Positions 1 to 9,200 of a stretch of DNA of 64,000 nucleotides are shown here, piece after piece. This stretch comes from Linanthus parryae (Eukaryota > Streptophyta > Magnoliopsida > Ericales > Polemoniaceae), in NCBI GenBank assembly GCA_023055425.1, contig JALGPY010000014.1:12732501-12796500 (forward strand). The letters run 5' to 3'. Under the pieces are notes generated by a model, which was not told the origin of the DNA, ran no database searches, and was given only the letters and a program-made list of their open reading frames with translations. Each line of letters starts with the position of its first letter. The stretch's first letter is position 1. The position numbers were made by a program, and so were the translations under genes.

Positions 1-211
1 AAACAGTATCAGAGGGACATAAAACATTTTCTGACGTTTAGACAGCAATATCACGTTCACAGATATTATCATTTGAATTGAGCAAGTTCACAACGAATGT
101 TGCCTTCACTACTAGAATATGTGGTAATTGTGGCTATTTTTTTGAGGCGGGCCAAAAAAATAGCCGCACATGTATAAATTTTGACTAAAGAAAAAAGTTA
201 TTTTAAGCGTC

Positions 212-503
212 GTGGGTATTCTTTCGCCTGATGTACGGTTCCCTCTCTATCCAACCCTACTTCTCTCTCTCGCTAGTCGCTACTCTCTCTCTCTCTTCAT
301 CGGGGGCAGAAGCTTCATCGGACGATCCCTCGTCACCGCGCTCTTGAAACTCGGTGGTGGCTGGGCGGTTCAAATCGCCTACTCCGATCAGTTCCTCCAC
401 CTCGATCCCTCCGACCACTCCTCCCTCCTCCCCGACGCCATCTCTTCCGGCCACGCTTCCTATTTCCATGCCAATGTTCTCGAAAAATCTCACTTCCTTC
501 AAG
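212..503 (+). pseudogene. Captured first-exon fragment of sterol-4-alpha-carboxylate 3-dehydrogenase (3beta-HSD/D)
   Basis: The frame contains GGRSFIGRSLVTALLKLGGG followed by LHLDPSDHSSLLPDAISSGH and ASYFHANVLEKSHF. This matches the N-terminal NAD-binding Rossmann region of plant 3beta-hydroxysteroid dehydrogenase/decarboxylase, a sterol C-4 demethylation enzyme of the ER; the family motif is GGRGFIGRSLV. The frame runs into CAAG|GTAAAC at 503/504, a good donor, so this is one exon plus the start of its intron. No later exons follow. The glycine motif is altered (GRS for GRG). It lies inside the CACTA element 105 bp from its end, so it is read as a transduplicated fragment, not a working gene. 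Confidence 0.78.
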
Positions 504-548
504 GTAAACCACTGATTTGTCTTCTGTAATTGCTTTATCTATGTGCTG

Positions 549-900
549 TGTACGATCTTCCTTCGAACGGATTGGCCAATCGGTCTGGTTCACATAATTG
601 CCGTGATTAGGGCTTATTTGGTAACTGTGTGTGTTGATCTTTGTTTTATCAATGTTTCAATATATCATATACTCAGTGATCAGATTAAGTATACTGGAAC
701 ATACCATTGTGAATCTCACTCTGCATTTGGAAATTTTACAGCTCTTACTATGTAATTGCTTAATCTATGTACTGTGTACTCATTACGCGATGATCTTCCT
801 TCGAACGGATTGCCCAATTGGTCTGGTTTACATAATTTCCGCGATTAGGCAATTATGCATACCCAGTGATCTGCAGATTAAGTATACAATTGTGAGTAAT
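549..900. repeat. Diverged tandem duplication of about 240 bp
   Basis: The stretch CGATCTTCCTTCGAACGGAT at about 550 recurs at about 790. The similarity continues through a conserved GGTCTGGTTYACATAATT and an AGATTAAGTATAC block (about 680 and 880). The two copies differ by scattered substitutions and small indels. It lies in what would be the intron after the captured exon. Confidence 0.7.
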
Positions 901-2028
901 GTGACGTGGGATTCAGTTTGTTCATCTCAGGGTTACAATATTCGATTTTTTTGAGGCTGGCCAAAAAAGTAGCCGAACATGTATCATTTTTGACTAAATA
1001 AAAAAGTTATTTTGAGCGTCGTGGGTATTCTTCTGCCTGATGTACGCTTCCCTCTCTATCCAGCCCAAATCGAATATTGTAACCCTGAGATGTGAATTTG
1101 GTCGCGGCTGCTTCATCGTCCGATCAGAGAAGCACTATTTTCGGTGGTCAGAGATCCACGAGGTACGTTTCTGTTTATTTACCCTTCTTTAATCTCCTCT
1201 ATCTTTATCTTCCAATCCCTAGATTGTAAATCTTGTAGCGGCATGGTTTTTGTAGATCGAATTGCGAAGAACCAACTCTGACGGTTAGAGATTAAGATCG
1301 AGATTGACGAGATGCGTTTAAATTTAATTGGTGCTAATATGATTGATGTGGAGATAGCCATTACTATTTGTAAGTTCCCTTTCCTCACGTTTGTTTTTCC
1401 TTTTTTAACAAGTTGCCTCTATGTTGATACATTCAGCCTTATGTGTTAGAAAGTACAACTTAACATTTTAATCTAATGTGTAATTGTCTTACAGGAACAC
1501 TTTCCGAAATAATTAGCAAGCATGTTTTGAGAATATTCATTGCGGTCACCGGTATCTAACAGTGTCACCCTTTGGTGTTTGATAACTAATTTAACTGAAA
1601 TCTCTGGGAGTATGATATAAATCATATAGTACTGATCTCACTAATCTAACTGTTGGAATCCTCCTAAGCAGGCTTTTGATTGCTCCACTGTTACATTTTT
1701 CCACTAAAATATCAGCCTCTATTTACTTGCACCATACCAGTGTATCAAAGAATATTGGATGATATGCACATGAATCCAATTTGGCTGTATGTATCTTGTT
1801 TAACGGTTGTGGAAGGTCAAACCAGTTCATATGACACACGGCTGCCGATATCTAAAAGCACGGGTGACTGATAGGAGGTTTTCCACCTGTTGCATATTCC
1901 CATTCCCTACATAACAAAGAGAGATGTTTTTTGTAGCTCGGTTACTAGCAAGTCTGTTTTTGTGCAATCTACTAGCCCATTTTGCTATACTGAACTTCCA
2001 TGTCTTGCACATTATGGTTTCAAAATAG

Positions 2029-2575
2029 GAAGAAGAAGGCCATCCACAAGGCAAACCCAAATGATGACAAGAGGCTTCAAAGCACTCTGAAGAGAATAGG
2101 GGTCAACGCGATTCCCGCAATAGAGGAAGTCAATATATTCAAGGATGATATTGTCATCCAGTTTACAAATCCTAAAGGTAAAACCTACTAAAAATTAAAT
2201 TCATGCTACTTATTGTGTATCCTAAGCGTTATGGACTAGTAACGATTTTTCCTCTTATTTATTGCAGTCAAGCCTCCGTTGCTGCCAACACGTGGGTTAT
2301 CGGTTCAGTGGTACCCCTCAAACAAAAAGTACGACTTCTCATCTGTCTATCCTGTCAAATGTTATTTGTTAGATGAAAGGTGCTAGTATAACACTGCGAA
2401 TTATGAACAGTTACTATGAGAGATGTGCAACAGCTCTGTTAGTTGCCAATCTAAAAATTATTCTTTATATCTGTACCTAGTTGTTATGCTCTAAAGCTAA
2501 GCTTTCAGTTTAATGTTTCCTTGTCTTCAATTTCAGAATTGCAAGATATACTTCCTGGAATTATCAACCAATTGG
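2029..2575 (+). pseudogene. Captured BTF3 / NAC-beta gene fragment (three exons)
   Basis: Three exons can be read: 2029-2177, 2268-2328 and 2537-2575. The first gives RKKKAIHK then [20 protein letters not shown] and [14 protein letters not shown]. The second contains QASVAANTWVIGS in one frame, and the third gives LQDILPGIINQLG. Together they match the NAC domain of plant BTF3, the beta subunit of the nascent polypeptide-associated complex, which contacts nascent chains on ribosomes. Splice signals remain (AAG|GTAAAA, TTGCAG|, TTTCAG|, TGG|GTAAG). The phase does not fit between the first and second exons (one base appears to be missing), and the N- and C-terminal exons are absent. It lies within the CACTA element and is not expected to make protein. 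Confidence 0.82.
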
Positions 2576-2649
2576 GTAAGTTTTACTATTCACTTGTTTT
2601 AGTTTTATATGAAAAGGTTAGCCTTCTCAAAAATCTGAAAACCTTATTG

Positions 2650-2780
2650 GTGGAAGACAGCACCATCATTGAAATTGATTGAGAATGGTTGCACCAGCTT
2701 GCTTTAAACAACACTGTTCTCGAAACATGAAATTTACATGGACGATCTATCCAACTTGAACTTGTAGCGAGAAATTGTTG
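2650..2780 (+). pseudogene. Captured COI1-like F-box/LRR fragment
   Basis: One frame gives VEDSTIIEID, a stop, EWLHQLALNNTVLET, a stop, and then LELVARNC. This follows the leucine-rich-repeat region of COI1, the jasmonate co-receptor F-box protein (family pattern LEESSI..KDG.WLHELA..NTVLETLNFY...LEL.A.NC). At least two in-frame stops and altered residues show it is dead. It is the third host-derived piece inside the CACTA element, just downstream of the BTF3 fragment and in the same orientation. The match is short, but the NNTVLET core is distinctive. Confidence 0.62.
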
Positions 2781-5059
2781 ATCTTTCCTATAGGTGAAAA
2801 TAAGTGAGTGTGAATTGTTGGACCTGTATGCTTTTCAAGTGTAAAACTATGTAAAAGAAAATTTAAAAACCTATGAGTTGCAAAAATAGGGCTAGCGTAT
2901 GAGATTATCTTCAGTATTCTCGATTTCTGTCTTCATTTTTTAGCCCTGTCTTCATTTTTTGTCCTTTAGTATAGTGTGTGAGATTTTTTTTTTTTTTTTT
3001 ATTATTATTGATTGATGGGATATCTATGTTTATTACATACAGAGAGTTGCTGAGAAGAGAACACGGCACGGGCGGCATACACATGGGTAATCTGCTATTT
3101 CCGTGGAGGTATTCTCTGTGATCTCTTTGTCATATGCCACCCAAACTTTTACACAATTTTTCACTTGAAATACTTCCATGTTTGATTTTGATTGATTCCA
3201 CTTTTCTTTAAATCTAATCTTTTAGGATTTGTTTTGTTAGCTTCAATAAGAAATTTAGGATCAGTTTGCTCATATGTTCACATTAGGCAGACTATGTTAG
3301 ATTCTTTAAGTTTGTAATATGAGTGGTCAAAGTTTCTTTTGTGTCGTTGCCTTTAGTTTTAGTACTCCTAGACCAAAGCCAGTGTGCTGCAAATTTTTAG
3401 TCCCCTCTATATTACTCTAAAGTTAAGTTTCATAATTTAGTGCACCTAAAATGACTGAATGAAAAATATGTACTTTAATATTTACAGGCATGTCCTCCTT
3501 TACTGTGCTCTTGGAAGTATTGGTGGACTTCTATAACAACTTTTAATATTAACTTCTTATTTGTAGCTCCTTGTTGTGCTTTCATCATAGGAACAATCTT
3601 TGTGCTTAATGTGTAAAGAAGAACCAAATTGAATGTAAAAAGAGGACCCAAACCATATAATGTTTCATATTGAGGGAAAAAGGATATCATTCAATTTTCA
3701 TTTTATAGGCTTTGCAATTACAATAAATTTATTCCTCAATCATACAAACTATTTCAATGTTGTTATCTAGACAGGCAAATGCTCTCATTTTGTAGCATCT
3801 ATACCCAGGGGACCGTGCACTCCTCATAGGCTCATACTTATGCTCTGTAAAGAAATTTGAAGGCTTATAAATACTATTTAGATTTTGTAGCCAAGACCAT
3901 ATGCAACTAATTTCACCACCATGTTATTATCTCGTAACTAAGTTTAGCCGAATAAGGACACTTTCTTGGGTCAGCTCAGTGTACGTGTGAAAACGCGTGA
4001 GTCAGGTATATCAGAAAAAGCAATCTCTGAATTCTCTCTCGGTGCACTCTGGCTAACATCATAATATCATGAAGCACTAGAAGTTTAAATGTCTATAAGC
4101 ACTTTGGTCATAAATCTACTATTTTTAGTAGTGATTTATGAATAGTCTTCATTGGACAGCCCTATCACGACTTAAAAAAATAACCCTGACAGGGACTAGA
4201 AACCTAGAAAAGTAAACTAAACTTGTGTTAAAAGTAGCTAGACCTCTTGCTAAACAGGTCATGAAGACGCGTGACTTCACTTACTAAACAGCCCCATTAG
4301 TTGGGCACAAAGCATAACCCAAGTTGCTAATATATTTCCAGTGTGTGTACAATCAATTGTAATATAGAAGCTTCACTTTTAGAAACAGCTCTATTGTTCA
4401 TGTTCCAAATCTGGTAGAAACAGCTCTATTTGTCATGTTGACATATGCTTACTCGTTGACATGTCATTTTTAGGGGAAATTTGACCGTTAGTTATCTATA
4501 TGTACCCTTTTATCTTTAGTTTCTTTCTTATGAGGCTAATTCACATAGTAGTTTAACTTTCAAAGTATATATCATTTTTATTTTCGATCAGTTATCGGTT
4601 TCCTTAGAATTACTTCTTTCCTAGCTCTGGTTCACATAATACAGAGATTGAATTAAACTTTAACTTCTTTTTCTTTGTCGTTTTCTCGCAGGTTCAATTT
4701 CAACTTTCTCTTGTTACACACTTAAAACTGAAGAATCCAGTTTCTCCATCAAGTGCAGTAGTTCTAGACAATTTATGTCCATATTTTGGTTCATTCATAG
4801 TGTGATGAAGACTCTTGTATGTATCTTCTAAGTTATGTAATAGGCGAATAGATTCACAATACTTATTTTTGTGTTGTTGGTTTCAAGAACTCAAACCCTT
4901 GAAAGTTAATGTACAAATTCAGTTTTTAATAGTTATCATTGTTAGTGAATATTACATAATATGTGCACACACTTTCTAATATCGGGGAATAGTTGCAGTA
5001 GATTTACAATCTCAAATCTGAGCAAGTAGCTCTTCTAGCAAAATGATACTATATATTCA
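2781..5059. other. CACTA internal sequence without recognised genes
   Basis: This is AT-rich, with a poly-T run near 2987-3000. Short open stretches occur but none resembles a known protein. A short frame near 3035-3110 (ELLRREHGTGGIHMGNLL) could be another captured exon because it ends near a potential donor, but I do not recognise it. Confidence 0.5.
4116..4133 (+). repeat. Internal copy of the CACTA right terminus
   Basis: CTACTATTTTTAGTAGTG at 4116-4133 is identical to the last 18 bp of the element at 5304-5321. The following three bases are ATT, not CTT. No matching left terminus with an ATT duplication was found. It probably marks an internal rearrangement or a remnant of a second element end. 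Confidence 0.7.
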
Positions 5060-5321
5060 TTTGTTGTAGCGGAAGATCATTTTGTTGTGGCGGGAGGTTA
5101 CTGTAGCCAAATAATTTCTTTTGTGGCGGGTCAAAACTGCCGCATCAACAGCCACAAAAAGTATTTGTGGCGGGAGGAAACCGCCACTGACTTTTTACGA
5201 CGGAAGCTGATGAGGCGGATGAAGAACCGCCACAAGTCCCGCCACAAAAACTTTTTGTGGCGGTTTTGGATGTATTTGTGGCGGTTTTTACCCGCCGCAA
5301 AAGCTACTATTTTTAGTAGTG
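5060..5321. repeat. CACTA right subterminal repeat region
   Basis: TGTGGCGG or its complement CCGCCACA occurs about eight times, in both orientations, ending at the terminal repeat. In En/Spm elements such motifs bind the element-encoded TNPA-type protein. The left end carries far fewer copies. Confidence 0.8.
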
Positions 5322-5324
5322 CTT

Positions 5325-5949
5325 ACTCGGTGTAATTTGACTCGCACAATGTAGAGTTAGGATGTTATGATGTTTCTTTACGGCCCACTAATCTTTGTGG
5401 TGATACGTTGGGTAAAGAAGAACCCAGTTACATGAAATGATGAACGCACCCGTGGCACGATACCATCGTGTTGTTGAACACTCGTGGCGGGACGGACGGA
5501 GAACCCTCGCGTCATTACACTTCATTGCAAAATTACACAATATGACTCCTCAACACAACCACCAAAAAGCTCAAGGCACACCGTGATGTGCTACAACACA
5601 AGGCCTTACGCCATGGAACAGTGTGTGATGGGGACAGCGCCATTGTTCGTGTATCCTTCAAGTGTGTGACTCGGGAGCTTAATTTAATCACAAATAAAGT
5701 CACTCAACATGCACGAGCCACATTTACCAAAACATCTCGAGCAATTAGTGGGGGAGAATCGATTTTCAGAGTTTTCGGGGTCAGTAAGAGGGAGTTGACC
5801 AAACTCAAGTCAATCTGGATTAACCCACACGAGTCGGGAATGAAAATAACATGTCCCCTCCTTGACCCACACGATGATTGAAATGAAGAAAAATTATAAA
5901 AACATGAAACAGATAACTTTGTAAACATGCTAGACAATATTTGTTGTAG
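5325..5949. other. Flanking DNA between CACTA element and protease gene
   Basis: Short open frames exist on both strands, but none resembles a protein I know and none has introns or repeats to support it. Nothing else was seen. Confidence 0.5.
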
Positions 5950-5953
5950 GGTT

Positions 5954-5963
5954 TATATATAAA
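5954..5963 (+). promoter_or_regulatory. Candidate TATA box of the Ulp1-like gene
   Basis: TATATATAAA lies about 330 bp upstream of the ATG at 6293. The sequence between includes the CT-rich leader, so a TATA box at this distance would give a 5' UTR of about 300 bases. Confidence 0.4.
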
Positions 5964-6144
5964 TGTACCTTATAACTGATAAAAATTATAAGGTTGGGGT
6001 AGGTTATGGTTGAAAATTTTTGAAATTCAAAATGTTCCTCTTTGTACCATCAAATCACCTGACAAAGTTTTCAAAAAACACAACTGCACACGGTTTCCAA
6101 GATACAAAACCGACGGTTTGATTAATTAATTCAAACTCTCTTTC

Positions 6145-6290
6145 CATTCACTCTCTCTCTCTCTCTCTCCAATACACCCCGTCTCTTCCCCTTCTCTCTC
6201 TCTCTCGCCATTACCGTCTTCTCCCCTTCTCTCTGTTTTCTCTCTGTTTTGTTCTTTCTCTCTCTGTTTTCTCCTTTCTCTCTGTTCTCT
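6145..6290 (+). repeat. CT-rich leader microsatellite before the Ulp1-like ORF
   Basis: This is a run of TC/CT dinucleotides and TTCTCTCTCTG motifs directly before the ATG. Pyrimidine-rich stretches of this kind are common in plant core promoters and 5' UTRs. Confidence 0.6.
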
Positions 6291-6292
6291 CC

Positions 6293-9200
6293 ATGGATCC
6301 GGAAGCAATTTCACCAACAAAGATGACCCAACAAGTGGTTGCCGATTTAAATAGCCTTCCAGATCTTACAGAGGAGTCCACGGTTGAGTCACAGAGTGTT
6401 CTTCCGCCATTGATTGGAGCCAATCCGACCGGAGAACACGAATCTGCCGGAGAAAGCAACAGTAAGGACACGGAAGAAATTCGTATGTCCTTAGATTCTA
6501 TTCTCAACCATACTGAATTAGATCTCAATTCTACCCAAGAAAATCAAGAAGATATGGAAGAGAAAGAACACAGGGGAAATGAAATCCAACATGCAGACAC
6601 CGATGAACAAATTTCTGAAGAGAAAGAAGAAATTGGGGCTGAAATTACAGTAGAAGAGACTGAAGAGAAAGAAGAAATTGGGGCTGAAATTACAGTAGAA
6701 GAGACTGAAGAGAAAGAAGAAAGGGGAGACGAAATTCCAGTACAAGTTTCTGAAGAGAAAGAAGAAAGGGGAGACGAAATTACAGTAGAAGAGACTGAAG
6801 AGAAAGAAGAAAGGGGAAAGGAAATCCCAGTAGAAGTGACTGAAGATAAAGAAGAAAGGGAAAAGGAAATCCAACAAGAGGAACAAGAAGTCGTTTTTGA
6901 AGAGGGTTTCCCAGTAGAAGAGACCCAAGAAGAGGGTTTTCCAAATCTGATGGAAAATACCCTAGAGGTAGTTCTGGATTTCCAACATGCAGACATTGAT
7001 GAACAAGAATTCGTTCAATCTATGGTTCCTGAAGAAATTCCTGAAATTCTTCCTCTTGTCAAAATCCAAGAATTCGTTCAATCTATGGTTCCCTTACAGG
7101 TACAACATCCTCACGAAGTTGAAAACAAGGTCAGTATCTTCGAAAACAATTTTACCTTTATGGATTTATTTTTGAAAGACAACTGCTTAGATTTATTTTG
7201 AACACGAATAGGTGAAGGATGCCAAAAAGACCAAACCAAATAAAAAGCTTTCTTTCTCTCCAAAGGAAAAGATTTCTGAGTCAGAAACACGGCGTTCACC
7301 AAGAACCAAACCGGCACCACCAAGAACCAAACCAGCACCACCAAGACCACTCAAGAAGGGAAAGAAAAAGAATACTTCTAAAGCGAAGTCATCAAAGGAT
7401 GTTGAGAAAGAGATAGTATATTCAGATGGATTTGCGCTGTACAAGTAAGTTAACAAATGCTTACTTAGTTTACAAAAATTTACTTTAATGTTGTGATTGT
7501 TGCCTATCCCTCTGTTTGAATATTGAAATTGTTATCCAAATATTTAAATTATTGCACTGAAAGGTTGTGATTGTTTTCTTCCCCTGAGCTTGAATATTGA
7601 AATTGTTATCCGAATATTTAAACAATTAACTGCAAGTTTGTTATTGTTTTCTTCTCCTGAGTTTGAATATTGAAATTGTTATCCAAATATTAAAATAATT
7701 CACTGCAAGGCTGTGATTGTTTTCTTCCCCTGGGTTTGAATATTGAAATTGGTTTCCAAACCACGTGTTAATGACCTCATATATGTTAATTAATTGTTTC
7801 AGGAAAGAGAACAAAAGCCTTTTCAACATTAAGAAAAATGAGAAGGTACCACACAAAATAGAGAGGCTGTTGTATGGAAACTTTGTCAACTTAACCGGAC
7901 AAGCAAGAGAGTGGTATGAAAACAGAGCAATGGTGGCAAGTGATGAAGATTCAGATGGAGAAGATGTGGATGTTCAGCAGTTTGTTTGTGAACCGAGATC
8001 AAAAAACAAATTTGAAGAAAAAGATGAAGATGAGGTGGAAGAGGATGAAGAGGTGGAAGAAGAGGATGAAGATGATGAGCTTTCACATCATGGAAATGCC
8101 ACAAGTGCCTTTATCAGATTTCAGTAAGTTGTTGTTTTTTTTGTTTCAATGATTTTTTTTTTAGTTTGAATTGTGTTTGACAATGTTTTCAAGGTCTCTA
8201 TTATTTTGTACTAACAGGATAAAATTTATTTCTCTGTTTTCTTTTTGTTTTTGTAGAAATGTGAGGATGTATAGTTTGAAGAAGCAGAACCCTAATTTGA
8301 AGATGACGAGGGACTTCAAAGATGATATCTTGAGAGAGTGGAAGTCTATGACCTTGGATCAACAGCAGCCTTTTCTTCGTGGTGCTGCTGTAGAAAAGAA
8401 GAAGAAGGAAATGATGGAACAAATGGAGGAAGTCAAGGACAATAAGAGGAAGAGGAAACAAGTTAAGGATAAAAAGAAGGTGAATGAGAGGAAAAAACTA
8501 AACCCCCCCCCCCGGTGTCAGAGCTACCTATCACTTCCGAAAATCAAGGATTTTTATCAAAAAATGACCAAAGAGCAGCGATCCTGGATGTACGAGGTGG
8601 GTCTTGGTGGTTTGGAGCATCTGCAAATCACAGGGACCCCTGAGGAATTCAACAAATTCATCTACAATGCTTTCGAAGTAGATGGATACTTGACGGCGCA
8701 TGGCCGGTCGCTCAAGATCACCGATGAGATTGTCGGTTGGCTGCTCGGTATAAGTTGGGAAGGTGAGATTTTCAAACCTGAGCCAACTGACAAAGAGGCT
8801 CAGCTAATCGGCCAAAGTATCGGACTTGTGCAACCAGTTACGTCGGTTGAATCGTACATGAGGTGGTTTGCTGCTGAGGAGAATAGGGAGATTCTGACGA
8901 ATGATTGGAAGCGCAGGGCGGTTGCGTTTGTTCTTGGATGTTTTGGAATGCCGCAAACTCGGCAAGGTGTTAGGTCCACACTAGCTCGCTATGTGGTGGA
9001 TCTTGAGCACCTCAAAAAGGTGAACTGGGCTGCAACATGGCTTCATCACTTCCAAGAACAGCAAACCAAGGTGCAGAAAGGGAAAAGCATCCGCGGCGGG
9101 GGATGTATTTTGATCCCAATGGTAAAGATTACTAAAACTGTTTTCAGATACTTATTAATGTTGTTTACAAGCTTACTGTTTCCTTCCTTCACCTTACAAT

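Larger units (their letters stand above)
146..1093. repeat. Duplicated left-end block, second copy framed by a 26-bp inverted repeat
   Basis: Bases 146-254, running from the GAGGCGGGCC subterminal motif to CCCTCTCTATCCA, are repeated with a few changes at about 953-1061. The second copy is bracketed by a perfect 26-bp inverted repeat: 923-948 contains CTCAGGGTTACAATATTCGA and 1068-1093 is its reverse complement. The block includes the upstream flank of the captured dehydrogenase exon, so it was duplicated after or during capture. Confidence 0.75.
107..5321. mobile_element. CACTA (En/Spm-type) transposon carrying host gene fragments
   Basis: The left end reads CACTACTAGAA at 107. The right end, read on the other strand from 5321, is CACTACTAAAA, so 10 of 11 bases match. 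The flanks are CTT at 104-106 and CTT at 5322-5324, the 3-bp target duplication expected for this superfamily. The right 260 bp are packed with GTGGCGG/CCGCCAC motifs in both orientations, typical of CACTA subterminal repeats; the left end has a few (GAGGCGGG, GTGGC). No transposase frame is visible, so the element looks non-autonomous. It holds fragments of at least three host genes with introns kept, so they were copied at the DNA level. The element's own orientation is unknown. Confidence 0.88.

Noticed and set aside
3475..3690. Minus-strand 71-codon frame in the CACTA element
   Set aside because: No recognisable similarity, AT-rich context, and no splice or repeat support.
6518..6996. Minus-strand frames opposite the Glu-rich exon of the protease gene
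   Set aside because: They are antisense reflections of the Glu/Lys repeat (Ser/Phe-rich), without splice or homology support.
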